From the NCBI GenBank assembly GCA_040112665.1, contig CP157796.1, positions 746,813 to 810,812 on the forward strand: a stretch of DNA of 64,000 nucleotides. The letters run 5' to 3'. Both the position numbers and the translations under genes were made by a program. Each line of letters begins with the position of its first letter. The stretch's first letter is position 1. Shown here in pieces: positions 43,385-53,926 of the stretch. Under the pieces are notes generated by a model. That model was not told where the DNA came from. It made no database searches and saw only the letters and a list, made by a program, of their open reading frames with translations. This DNA is from Oceanicaulis sp. GTDB lineage: Bacteria; Pseudomonadota; Alphaproteobacteria; Caulobacterales; Maricaulaceae.

Positions 43385-44821
43385 ATGGATACCACGGTCC
43401 CGGACGGCCCGAACGCGCGGTTCACACGCCGCGACGTCGCTGACACGGCGTTCCCCGACGAGACCGCGGCGATCCTCGCGGCGAACGCCGGAGACGTGGC
43501 CCTTCTGATCGACGAGCGCGGCGTGGTGCGCGACGCCGCTTTCGCCGGCGAAGAATTTTCCGATGGTGAGTTTTCATCCTGGACCGGCCGCAAATGGGTC
43601 GATCTGGTCGGCGACGATTCGCGCGACAAGGTGCTCGCCCTTCTCAAGTCCGCTCACGAGGGCGGCCAGCGCCGCTGGCGGCACGTCAATCACAGCCGGG
43701 CGGGAGAAGCCGATCTTCCGATCCGGTATTTCGCCCTGCCTGCGGGCAAGGCCGGATGGACCCTCGCCATCGGCCGCGATCTGCGCGCGGCGAGCCGCAT
43801 GCAGCAGCGCCTCATCGAAGCCCAGCGGTCCATGGAAGTGGATTACGCCAAGGTGCGCGAGGCGGAGACGCGCTTCCGGCTGCTGTTCCAGCTCGCCTCT
43901 GAAGGCGTGCTCATCATCGACGGCGACAATTTTCGCATCACCGACGTCAATCCGGCCGCCAGCCGCCTGCTCGGCCGTGCTTCGCAGCGCCTGGAAGGCC
44001 GATCGATCGAAAGCGCGTTCGGCGAGGCGGAAGCCGGCGCGGTGCGGGAAACCCTCGCCGTCGCCCGCCGCACAGGCCGGATCGAGAAGGTCGAGCTCGT
44101 TCCCGAGGGCGCGAAATCGCTGTGCGAGCTTCTCGTTTCGGTCTACCGGCAGGGCCGCGCGGTGTTCTATCTCGCCCGGCTGTCGTCGAAAGACGGAGAG
44201 GCGCGCCCCGAAGCGGACGCTTCGCTCAGCCGGCTGGCCGAGATCCTGCCCGACGGCCTCGTGCTCATCGCCGAGGACGGCAAGATCCTGTCGGTCAACG
44301 AGGCCTTCTGCGAACTCGCCCAGCTCACCGGCGCGGAAGACGCGATCGGTGCGCCGGTCGAACGCTTCATCGGGCGCACCGAGACCGAGCTCAACGTGCT
44401 GATGGCCAATCTGCGCGAGCACGGCCTCATCCGGAACTTCGCGACCACGGTGCGCACCCGGCTCGATCTCAGCGAAGCGGTGGAGGTGTCCGCCGTCTCC
44501 GCGCCCGGCCCGACTGGCACGGTGTTCGGCTTCTCCATCCGCCCGGTGGGTCGGCGCCTTGTCGCCGGCCGGCGCGCGGAAGGCGGGGCGGTCCCCGGTT
44601 CGGTGGACCGTCTGTCCGATCTGGTGGGCCGCGTGTCGCTCAAAGAGATCGTGCGCGAGAGCACCGACATGATCGAGCGCAGCTGCATCGAGGCCGCGCT
44701 CGAGCTGACCAACGACAACCGCGCCTCGGCGGCGGAGATCCTGGGGCTCAGTCGGCAGAGCCTTTATGCGAAAATGCATCGCCATCAGATCGGCGAACTG
44801 CCCGCGAAAAACGAGCACTGA
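43385..44821 (+). CDS. ppsR: PpsR/CrtJ, PAS-domain transcriptional regulator of the photosynthesis cluster
   Basis: 478 residues. Three PAS-like regions with a Gln-rich linker helix (MQQRLIEAQRSMEVDYAKVR, near residue 140) and a C-terminal Fis-type helix-turn-helix: NDNRASAAEILGLSRQSLY. A Cys at residue 434 (IERSCIEAALEL) lies at the start of the HTH, where the redox-active Cys of CrtJ/PpsR is found. Represses bch, crt and puc genes under oxygen via TGT-N12-ACA pairs, which are abundant in this window. Also has Cys in SLCELLV and EAFCELAQ. Confidence 0.93.
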   Translation: MDTTVPDGPNARFTRRDVADTAFPDETAAILAANAGDVALLIDERGVVRDAAFAGEEFSDGEFSSWTGRKWVDLVGDDSRDKVLALLKSAHEGGQRRWRHVNHSRAGEADLPIRYFALPAGKAGWTLAIGRDLRAASRMQQRLIEAQRSMEVDYAKVREAETRFRLLFQLASEGVLIIDGDNFRITDVNPAASRLLGRASQRLEGRSIESAFGEAEAGAVRETLAVARRTGRIEKVELVPEGAKSLCELLVSVYRQGRAVFYLARLSSKDGEARPEADASLSRLAEILPDGLVLIAEDGKILSVNEAFCELAQLTGAEDAIGAPVERFIGRTETELNVLMANLREHGLIRNFATTVRTRLDLSEAVEVSAVSAPGPTGTVFGFSIRPVGRRLVAGRRAEGGAVPGSVDRLSDLVGRVSLKEIVRESTDMIERSCIEAALELTNDNRASAAEILGLSRQSLYAKMHRHQIGELPAKNEH

Positions 44822-44836
44822 CAGGCGAAAAACCAA

Positions 44837-44881
44837 GCGTCAACTTTTGTTGACGCTATGACCTGTAAGGCATAGCCTACA
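44837..44881. promoter_or_regulatory. Tandem PpsR/CrtJ-type operators and bchG promoter
   Basis: Box 1, CGTCAACTTTTGTTGACG (44838-44855), is inside a perfect 20-bp palindrome GCGTCAAC-TTTT-GTTGACGC; box 2, TGTAAGGCATAGCCTACA (44864-44881), follows after exactly 8 bp, the classical spacing for cooperative PpsR binding. A -35-like TTGACG (44850-44855) and TAGCCT (44873-44878), 17 bp apart, overlap both boxes. Box 2 ends 3 bp before the bchG ATG. Confidence 0.8.
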
Positions 44882-44884
44882 GGC

Positions 44885-45784
44885 ATGGAACGCACCCTGC
44901 CCATGCCTGAGACCGGCGTACGGCGCACGCTTGCGGCCGTGGTCGAACTGTCCAAGCCGGTCACCTGGTTTCCGCCCATGTGGGCGTTCATGTGCGGGGT
45001 CGTCTCTTCCGGTCAGCTCGGGCTCGACACGCTGGGCCTGCTCGCCGCGGGCGTGGTGCTCGCAGGTCCCCTCCTTTGTGCGGGCAGCCAGACCGTCAAC
45101 GACTGGTTCGACCGCCATGTCGACGCGATCAACGAGCCCGGCCGCCCGATCCCGTCGGGCCGCATTCCCGGCCGCTGGGGACTTTACATCGCGATCTTCT
45201 GGTCGATCGCCGGGCTGGTCTGGGCGGCGTTTCTCGGACCCTGGGTGTTCGTCGCGGCCGCAGCCGGTGTCGCCCTGTCCTGGGCCTATAGCGCCCCGCC
45301 GGTGCGCCTGAAGAAAAGCGGTGTCTGGGGCCCGCTTTCGGTCGGCATATCCTACGAAGGGCTCGCCTGGTTCACCGGCGCAGCGGTGATGGTCCAGGCT
45401 CTGCCCGACGCGAAGACGATCCTGCTCGCCGTGCTCTACAGCCTCGGCGCTTACGGGATAATGGTCCTTAACGATTTCAAGGCGATCGAAGGCGACCGGC
45501 AGACCGGCGTGCAGTCTCTGCCCGCCACGCTCGGACCCGCGCCGGCCGCCTGGATCGCCTGCACCGCCATGGCCGCGCCGCAAGTGGTCGTCGTCGCATT
45601 GCTCGCAGGCTGGGGCGCGCCGATCCACGCGGGGATCGTCTGCCTGTCGCTGCTCGTACAGATCGGCCTGATGGCGCGTCTGATGCGCGATCCCAAGGGC
45701 CTCGCGCCCTGGTTCAACGCCACCGGGGTGACGCTTTACGTGCTGGGCATGCTCGCCGGCGCCTTCGCCGTCGCGAGCCTTTGA
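44885..45784 (+). CDS. bchG: BchG, bacteriochlorophyll synthase
   Basis: 299 residues, UbiA-type prenyltransferase with about nine helices. First Asp-rich motif is AGSQTVNDWFDRHVDAINEP (near residue 68); second is VLNDFKAIEGDRQTG (near 197). WFPPMWAFMCGVVSS is a family hallmark. It attaches geranylgeranyl or phytyl diphosphate to bacteriochlorophyllide a. The ATG at 44885 has no clear ribosome-binding site because the operator abuts it; an in-frame ATG at 44903 is an alternative. Confidence 0.94.
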   Translation: MERTLPMPETGVRRTLAAVVELSKPVTWFPPMWAFMCGVVSSGQLGLDTLGLLAAGVVLAGPLLCAGSQTVNDWFDRHVDAINEPGRPIPSGRIPGRWGLYIAIFWSIAGLVWAAFLGPWVFVAAAAGVALSWAYSAPPVRLKKSGVWGPLSVGISYEGLAWFTGAAVMVQALPDAKTILLAVLYSLGAYGIMVLNDFKAIEGDRQTGVQSLPATLGPAPAAWIACTAMAAPQVVVVALLAGWGAPIHAGIVCLSLLVQIGLMARLMRDPKGLAPWFNATGVTLYVLGMLAGAFAVASL

Positions 45785-45794
45785 GGAGCCGGCC

Positions 45795-47129
45795 ATGAAG
45801 CCTGATCGCGGAACGCTCAGCTGGATCGAGATCGTCAGGCTGGGCCTGGTGCAGGCCTCTCTCGGCGCGATCGTGGTGCTGACCACCTCGACGCTGAACC
45901 GGGTGATGGTCGTCGAACTGATGCTGCCAGCCATGCTGCCCGGCGCGCTCGTCGGACTTCATTACGCGGTCCAGCTCAGCCGGCCCCGCTGGGGGCACGG
46001 CTCCGACAAGGGCGGGCGGCGCACGCCCTGGATCATCGCGGGCATGCTGGTGCTGGCGCTCGGCGGCACGCTGGCCGCAGTCGCGACCGCGCTCGCCTCG
46101 AGTTCGCTCGTCGCCGGGATCGCGCTGTCGGTCTTCGCCTTTCTGCTGATCGGCGGCGGGGTCGGTGCTGCGGGCACGTCGCTGCTGGCGCTTCTGGCCA
46201 CCGACGTCGCGCCGGAGCGGCGCGCCCCGGCCGCCTCGATCACGTGGATCATGATGATCTTCGGCTTCGCGGTGACCGCAGGCGTCGCCGGCGGCCTGCT
46301 CGACCCGTTCAGCCTGACCCGGCTCGTCCTGGTCACCGGCGGTGTTTGCGCGGCGGCCTTCGCCCTGTGCACGCTGGCGGTCTGGGGCGTCGAGCGCGAA
46401 CAGCGCGCCGCGCCGTCCGCCGCGGCTCAGGCCGCGCCGAACGGGGGCTTCCGGACTGCGCTCAAAGAAGTCTGGGCCGAGCCCAAGGCGCGGGTCTTCA
46501 CCATTTTCGTCTTCGTTTCGATGCTCGCCTATTCGAGCTCGGATCTCATTCTCGAACCCTTCACCGGCGTGGTCTTCGATCTGTCGGTCGGCCAGTCCAC
46601 CCAGCTCGCCGGCATGCAGCACGGCGGGGTGCTGATCGGCATGATCGGCGTGGCGATCCTGGGCGCGAAGCTCGCCGGGCGCGGCTTCGGCCGCCGTCAG
46701 GGCTGGGTGATCGGCGGATGCGCGGCTTCGAGCCTGGCGCTCTTCGCCCTGGCCGCGGCGAGCCTGGCCGGTCCCGGCTGGCCGCTGGCGCCCACCGTGG
46801 TCGTCCTCGGCCTCGCCAACGGCGCGTTCGCGGTCGCCGCCATCGGCGCGATGATGGGGCTGGCCGGCGCGGACGGCGCGGGCCGGGAAGGCGTGCGGAT
46901 CGGACTGTGGGGCGCGGCGCAGGCGATCGCTTTCGGTGTCGGCGGCTTTCTCGGCGCGGCCGCGATCGACGCGGCGCGCGCGATCTTCGACGACGCTTCG
47001 ATCGCCTTCGCCATCGTATTCGCCGCCGAAGCCGTGCTCTTCCTGGTCGCCGCGCGTCTGGCGCTCGGCGTCGAAGAGCACAATCCCGAAACCGACGTGA
47101 TGCCGAGCCTGGCAGGAGGCGCACAATGA
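45795..47129 (+). CDS. PucC/BCD-family transporter (Orf428-type) between bchG and bchP
   Basis: 444 residues, about twelve membrane segments. Family signs: LGLVQASLGAIVVLTTSTLNRVMV, SDKGGRRTPWIIAGM, AAGTSLLALLATDVAPERRAP and SSDLILEPFTGVVFDLSVGQS, parallel to LhaA. A gene of this type between bchG and bchP is constant in purple bacteria; a role in moving or placing newly esterified bacteriochlorophyll is assumed. Starts 10 bp after bchG and overlaps bchP by ATGA. Confidence 0.88.
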   Translation: MKPDRGTLSWIEIVRLGLVQASLGAIVVLTTSTLNRVMVVELMLPAMLPGALVGLHYAVQLSRPRWGHGSDKGGRRTPWIIAGMLVLALGGTLAAVATALASSSLVAGIALSVFAFLLIGGGVGAAGTSLLALLATDVAPERRAPAASITWIMMIFGFAVTAGVAGGLLDPFSLTRLVLVTGGVCAAAFALCTLAVWGVEREQRAAPSAAAQAAPNGGFRTALKEVWAEPKARVFTIFVFVSMLAYSSSDLILEPFTGVVFDLSVGQSTQLAGMQHGGVLIGMIGVAILGAKLAGRGFGRRQGWVIGGCAASSLALFALAAASLAGPGWPLAPTVVVLGLANGAFAVAAIGAMMGLAGADGAGREGVRIGLWGAAQAIAFGVGGFLGAAAIDAARAIFDDASIAFAIVFAAEAVLFLVAARLALGVEEHNPETDVMPSLAGGAQ

Positions 47130-48325
47130 CCCAGACGATGAAAACCTACGACGCCGTCGTGGTCGGCGGCGGTCCCGCCGGAGCCACCGCCGCGCAACTG
47201 ATGGCCGAAGCCGGCGCCGCGGTGCTGCTCATCGACAAGCCGGGGCGGATCAAGCCCTGCGGCGGCGCGGTTCCGCCCAAGCTGATCCGCGAGTTCAGGA
47301 TCCCCGACAGCCAGATCGTGGCGCGGACGCGCGGCGCGCGGATCCTCGCCCCCTCGGGTCTGGAAGTCGATATGCCCATCGACAGCGGCTATGTCGGCAT
47401 GGTCGATCGCGAGCATTTCGACGAGTTCCTGCGCGAACGCGCCCGGCAGGCCGGCGCAGAACGCCGCGACGGCGCCTTCGAGGCGTTCGAGCGCGACGCG
47501 GACGGAACCGCGATCATCGCCTTCACGCCCACCGACACGCCCGACGAGACGGTGCGCGTCCGCGCCCGGGTCGTGATCGGCGCGGACGGCGCGCGCTCGA
47601 AGCTCGCCAAGGAGACGGTGAAGGGCGCGGACAAGGTCAAGAGCGTCTTCGCCTACCATGAAATCGTCCGCTCCCCGCAGGCCGGCTCGGGCAGTCATTA
47701 CGACCCCGAACGGTGCGACGTGTATTATGACGGGCGCATCTCGCCGGACTTCTACGGCTGGGTCTTTCCCCATGGCGACGTGGCGAGCGTGGGCACGGGC
47801 AGCCAGGTCAAGGGCTTCTCCCTGCGCGGCGCGGTGAAGGCGCTGCGCGAAGGCTCAGGCCTCACCGATTGCGAGATCGTGCGCCGCGAAGGCGCGCCCC
47901 TGCCCTACAAGCCCGCCCCGCGCTGGGACAACGGCCGCGACGTGGTGCTGGCCGGCGACGCGGCGGGCGCGGTGGCCCCGTCCTCGGGCGAGGGGATCTT
48001 CTACGCGATGACCTCAGGCCAGATGGCCGCCGAGGGCGCGCTGGAGTTCCTCGCGACCGGCAAGGCGAAGGCGCTGGCGCGGGTCCGCAAGCGTTTCATG
48101 AAGGAGCACGGCCAGGTCTTCTTCATTCTGGGGATCATGCAGCACTTCTGGTACCGCAACGACAAGCGGCGCGAGCGCTTCGTGAAGATCTGCGCGGACA
48201 AGGACGTCCAGCGCCTGACCTGGCAAGGCTATATGGAGAAGGAGCTGGTGAAGGCCGATCACGCCGCCCACGCCAAGATCTTCTTCAAGGACCTCGCCCA
48301 TCTCGTCGGCCTGGCGCCGCGCTAG
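47126..48325 (+). CDS. bchP: BchP, geranylgeranyl bacteriochlorophyll reductase
   Basis: 399 residues from the ATG at 47126, after GGAGG and overlapping the transporter stop. FAD motif YDAVVVGGGPAGATAAQLMAE, then KPCGGAVPPKLI, VVIGADGARSKLAKE and VVLAGDAAGAVAPSSGEGI. Reduces the geranylgeranyl tail to phytyl in three NADPH-dependent steps. It is the third gene of the bchG transcript and is followed by a small membrane protein. Confidence 0.95.
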   Translation: MTQTMKTYDAVVVGGGPAGATAAQLMAEAGAAVLLIDKPGRIKPCGGAVPPKLIREFRIPDSQIVARTRGARILAPSGLEVDMPIDSGYVGMVDREHFDEFLRERARQAGAERRDGAFEAFERDADGTAIIAFTPTDTPDETVRVRARVVIGADGARSKLAKETVKGADKVKSVFAYHEIVRSPQAGSGSHYDPERCDVYYDGRISPDFYGWVFPHGDVASVGTGSQVKGFSLRGAVKALREGSGLTDCEIVRREGAPLPYKPAPRWDNGRDVVLAGDAAGAVAPSSGEGIFYAMTSGQMAAEGALEFLATGKAKALARVRKRFMKEHGQVFFILGIMQHFWYRNDKRRERFVKICADKDVQRLTWQGYMEKELVKADHAAHAKIFFKDLAHLVGLAPR

Positions 48326-48337
48326 GCGGGCGCGGTC

Positions 48338-48628
48338 ATGGCCGTGATCGAGGGGCTGTTCGCCTCGGGCCGGATAATCGATCTGATCCTGATTCTGGTG
48401 CTCGCCGAAGCCGCGCTGCTCGCGCTCGTGCGGCCCTTGCGCGGATCGATGCGGCTGATCGACATCGCCAGCCTGCTTCTGCCCGGCGTGATGCTGATGC
48501 TGGCGGTGCGCGCCGCATTGACGGGCGCCCCATATACGATGACGGCGGCCGTGCTGGCCGCCGCCTTCGCATTTCATCTTCTGGACGTGGCGCGCCGGCG
48601 CAAGGCGCCGGCGGCCGGCCGGGACTAG
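48338..48628 (+). CDS. Small membrane protein downstream of bchP (96 aa)
   Basis: 96 residues with three predicted helices (LILILVLAEAALLALV, LLLPGVMLMLAVRAAL, MTAAVLAAAFAFHLLDVARR) and a basic tail. ATG start 12 bp after bchP, same strand, so it likely shares the bchG transcript. It ends on a CTAG shared with the convergent cytochrome gene. I have seen small membrane proteins of this kind near bchP in other PGCs but know no function. Confidence 0.7.
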   Translation: MAVIEGLFASGRIIDLILILVLAEAALLALVRPLRGSMRLIDIASLLLPGVMLMLAVRAALTGAPYTMTAAVLAAAFAFHLLDVARRRKAPAAGRD

Positions 48629-49284
48629 CCCGCGTCGCCCAGACCGCCGTTCTCTTTCATGTAGGCGATCACGTCGGCGCGGTCCTGTTCAGAGCGCAGG
48701 CCCGGGAAGGCCATGATGGTGCCCGGAATGTATTCGCGCGGATTTTCCAGGTACGCGAACATGGTTTCCGCATCCCAGGTGATGTTCGCGTTCGCGTTGG
48801 CGTCCGAATAGCGGAAGCCTTCGACCGAACCGGTCTCACGGCCGAAAATGCCGTAGAGCGACGGACCGACCCGGTTCACGCCTTCTTCCAGCACGTGGCA
48901 GGAAGCGCAGCGGGTCCAGACCCGGCGGCCCGCAGCAGCGTCGCCCGTCAGGCCGGCCACCATGACCGCGCCGTCGCCGGCGGCGGCCTGATCGGTCGCG
49001 CCTTCGTCGGCGGCGGCGTCTTCGGCCGGGGCTTCGTCAGCCATGGCGTCGTCGCTCATGCCTTCATCGGCCATCGCCGGCTCTTCAGCCGGAGCGGCGT
49101 CTTCGGCAGGCGCGTCGCCGCCCATGTCCATGCCGGTGTCGGCGGTGTCCGCAGCGGCGGTTTCGGTCGCCGCGGAATCGGCGCCGGCCGCATCAGCGGT
49201 ATCGGTCTCCGCGTCATCGCCCCCGCCGCAAGCGGCCAGGGCCGCAGAGGCGACGAGCACGCCAAAGAAACTCATCTTCTTCAT
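48625..49284 (-). CDS. Membrane-anchored (lipoprotein) class I cytochrome c with long acidic linker
   Basis: 219 residues from the ATG at 49284 (GGGAGGAAC upstream). MKKMSFFGVLVASAALAACG is a lipoprotein signal with Cys19. Residues 20-108 form a linker of Ala, Asp, Glu and Met. The haem domain follows: CASCH at 126-130, NRVGPSLYGIFG, and the Met ligand at 191 in PGTIMAFPGL, as in c2/cy-type cytochromes. Architecture (anchor, long linker, c domain) parallels R. capsulatus cytochrome cy, an electron donor to the reaction centre. Because no pufC exists here, this is a good candidate donor; that is inference. Confidence 0.88.
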   Translation of the reverse strand: MKKMSFFGVLVASAALAACGGGDDAETDTADAAGADSAATETAAADTADTGMDMGGDAPAEDAAPAEEPAMADEGMSDDAMADEAPAEDAAADEGATDQAAAGDGAVMVAGLTGDAAAGRRVWTRCASCHVLEEGVNRVGPSLYGIFGRETGSVEGFRYSDANANANITWDAETMFAYLENPREYIPGTIMAFPGLRSEQDRADVIAYMKENGGLGDAG

Positions 49285-49474
49285 CACGCCTGTTCCTCCC
49301 AGTGCGTCGGTGAGTGTCGGGATGATAACGCCGCTTCGCCGCGCGGCCAGTCTTTCTTTAAAAAAAAGATAGGTCCGCGCGCTGCGATAGAGGCGGCCGA
49401 CACCTTTCAACGCGCCAGCCCGCTGGTCAGCGGCGCCGATCGGGGTTACCGGTCCTGTCCGCCCGGAGACGCAC

Positions 49475-50586
49475 GTGACCTCTGTAGCCCCGCTTGAAAT
49501 CTTCCTGTCCTGCGCGCCCGGCCTCGAACCGGTCCTGCGTGCCGAGCTGGTCGAGAACGGCTTTAAAAAGCCCGAAGCCGAGCCAGGCGGCGTCACGCTG
49601 TCAGGCGGCTGGCCGGAAGTCTGGCGCGCCGCGCTGGTCAGCCGGATCGCCAATCGGGTGCTGGTTCGCGTTGTGCGCTTCCGGGCGTCGAGCTTTCCTG
49701 CGCTCGACACCCAGGCGCGGCGGGTGGACTGGGCGGCGCTTCTTGAAAACGGCGCGGGCGTACGCGTCGAGGCCGCGTGCCGCAAATCGCGCCTGGGCCA
49801 TTCCGGCGCTGTCGCAGAACGCATCGAACGCGCCGTCGCCGAGACCGCCGGCGCGAAACCCGGCGGCGAGGACGGGCTGCGAATCCTCGCCCGTATCGAA
49901 CGCGACGTCTGCACGATCAGCCTCGATGCGACCGGCGAGCCGCTGCACAAGCGCGGCTACAAGCAGGCGGTCGCAAAGGCGCCGATGCGCGAAACCCTCG
50001 CCGCCGCCTTCCTCCGCGGCTGCGACTACAAGGGCAAGGAGCCGGTGCTCGATCCGATGTGCGGCTCGGGCACGTTCGTCATCGAGGCCGCCGAGATCGC
50101 CAGCCGGCGCGCACCCGGCCGGTCGCGCAGCTTCGCGTTCGAGACGCTGGCTTCCTTCGATCCGGACGGTTTCGCCGCGGTGCGCGAACGCCTGTCCGCA
50201 CCGATCGCGCCGGACTTCACCTGCCGCGGATTCGATCGCGATGCGGGCGCGATCGACGCCTCGATCGCGAACGCGGCCCGCGCCAGCGTAGACGGTTTCA
50301 CAGAATTTCAGAAGCGCGGCGTCGCCGAGCTGGTCCCGCCCGACGGCCCGCCGGGGCTGGTGATCGTCAACCCGCCCTATGGCGGCCGCGTCGGGGAAGG
50401 CCAGGGCCTGCGTGCGCTTCACCGCACGATGGGCGACCGGCTGAAAGCGTTCCGCGGCTGGCGCGTGGGTCTCGTCACCAGCGAGGAAGCCCTGGCGCGG
50501 GCTACGGGCCTGCCCTTCGAGGCGCCCGGGCCAATCGTCGATCATGGCGGGCTGAAGATCCGGCTGTGGCGGACAGGACCGCTAAC

Positions 50587-50590
<4 letters not shown>
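49475..50590 (+). CDS. Class I SAM-dependent RNA methyltransferase, THUMP/RlmL-like
   Basis: 371 residues from a GTG at 49475. Begins LEIFLSCAPGLEPVLRAELVENG, the ferredoxin-like/THUMP start of RlmL/TrmN-type enzymes; LHKRGYKQAVAKAPMRETLAAA is followed by motif I PVLDPMCGSGTFVIEAAE and the catalytic NPPYGG, which indicates N2-guanine or N6-adenine methylation of rRNA or tRNA. The target base is unassigned. Its stop overlaps the thrB-like start (ATGA). Confidence 0.88.
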
Positions 50591-52609
<2,019 letters not shown>

Positions 52610-52636
52610 GCTTCAGCTGCGCGCCGGCCGCCGAAC

Positions 52637-52665
52637 ACCCCCGGGCCCTCGCGTCCGGGGGTTTG
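52637..52665 (+). terminator. Candidate intrinsic terminator after mdh
   Basis: ACCCCCGG (52637-52644), a 10-nt loop, CCGGGGGT (52655-52662), then a very short TT run. The stem is strong but the T tract is weak. Confidence 0.6.
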
Positions 52666-52683
52666 CCGTTCAGAGGCCGGGCG

Positions 52684-52818
52684 CTAGCGACTGTTCCAGT
52701 CGTCGGATTTCTTCTCGGAAAACCGGTCGATCGCCCTGACCGCGACGAAGGCCAGCGCGAGCACCAGCAACACGGAAAACACGAAGTCCAGGATCATCTG
52801 CCAGGCTTCAAGCGTCAC
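52684..52818 (-). CDS. Small membrane protein (44 aa)
   Basis: GTG start at 52818 preceded by GGGGGAAGAG. Reads MTLEAWQMILDFVFSVLLVL, then ALAFVAVRAIDRFSEKKSDD and WNSR. One hydrophobic helix (residues about 8-28) and a charged tail. Opposite strand to mdh and asd. No family recognised; the good ribosome-binding site and helix support it. Confidence 0.5.
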   Translation of the reverse strand: MTLEAWQMILDFVFSVLLVLALAFVAVRAIDRFSEKKSDDWNSR

Positions 52819-52903
52819 GTCTCTTCCCCCTTTTCAGCCAGGCCGAGTCTGGCACGATCGTCCCTGGGCTTCACCCCCCCCGCCCGAGACAAGGAGCTCC
52901 ACC

Positions 52904-53926
52904 ATGGCCCTGAAAATCGCCGTCATGGGCGCGACCGGCGCGGTCGGCGCCGAGATGCTGACCATTCTCGAAGAGCGGCTGTTTCCCGCCGAGACCGTTC
53001 ATGCGCTCGCCACGCGCCGCTCGGTCGGCCGGGAGCTGAGCTATGGGGACAGGACGCTGAAGGTGAAGGACGTCGAGACCTTCGATTTCTCGTCCGTCGA
53101 TCTGGTCCTGATGAGCGCGGGCGGGGACGTCTCGAAAGAATGGGCGCCGAAGATCGCCAAGGCCGGCGCTCTGGTGATCGACAATTCCTCCGCCTGGCGC
53201 ATGGACCCCGACGTGCCGCTGGTGGTGCCCGAGGTGAACGCCGATCAGCTGTCGAAGCGGCCGAAGAAGAACATCATCGCCAATCCCAACTGCTCGACCA
53301 TCCAGACCGTGGTCGCGCTCGCGCCCATCCATGAGCGCGCGCGGATCAGGCGGGCGAGCTGCGCGACCTATCAGGCGACCTCCGGCGCGGGCAAGCAGGC
53401 GATGGACGAGCTGTGGAACCAGACCCGCGCCATCTATGTGAACGACCCGATCGAGCCTGAAGCCTTTCCCAAGCAGATCGCCTTCAACGTCATTCCGAAG
53501 ATCGACGTCTTCTTGGAGGACGGCTCCACCAAGGAAGAGTGGAAGATGACGGTCGAGACCAAGAAGATCCTCGACCCGAAGATCAAGCTCTTCGCCACCT
53601 GCGTGCGCGTTCCTGTCTTCGTGGGCCATTGCGTCGCCGCCCATCTCGAACTCGAGCACGAGCTCTCCGCCGAGGACGCTCGCAATCTGCTGCGCGAGGC
53701 GCCCGGCCTGATGCTGATCGACCGCGCCGACGAGGACGATCCCGCCTTCGTCACCCCGGTCGAAAGCGTCGGCGAGTTCGCGACCTTCGTTTCCCGTGTG
53801 CGCGAAGACCCGACGGTGGAGAACGGCCTCGCCCTGTGGATCGTCTCGGACAATCTCAGGAAAGGCGCCGCGCTCAACGCCGTGCAGATCGCAGAAGGCT
53901 GCGTGAACGCGGGCTGGCTGAAATAG
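52904..53926 (+). CDS. asd: Asd, aspartate-semialdehyde dehydrogenase
   Basis: 340 residues, preceded by AAGGAG. NADP motif KIAVMGATGAVGAEMLTILEE; active-site Cys in NIIANPNCSTIQTVVAL (near residue 130); RVPVFVGHCVAAHLELE supplies the catalytic His; VDNSSAWRMDPDVPLVVPEVN-type loop is present as IDNSSAWRMDPDVP. Reduces aspartyl phosphate to the semialdehyde for Lys/Met/Thr/diaminopimelate synthesis. Confidence 0.95.
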   Translation: MALKIAVMGATGAVGAEMLTILEERLFPAETVHALATRRSVGRELSYGDRTLKVKDVETFDFSSVDLVLMSAGGDVSKEWAPKIAKAGALVIDNSSAWRMDPDVPLVVPEVNADQLSKRPKKNIIANPNCSTIQTVVALAPIHERARIRRASCATYQATSGAGKQAMDELWNQTRAIYVNDPIEPEAFPKQIAFNVIPKIDVFLEDGSTKEEWKMTVETKKILDPKIKLFATCVRVPVFVGHCVAAHLELEHELSAEDARNLLREAPGLMLIDRADEDDPAFVTPVESVGEFATFVSRVREDPTVENGLALWIVSDNLRKGAALNAVQIAEGCVNAGWLK

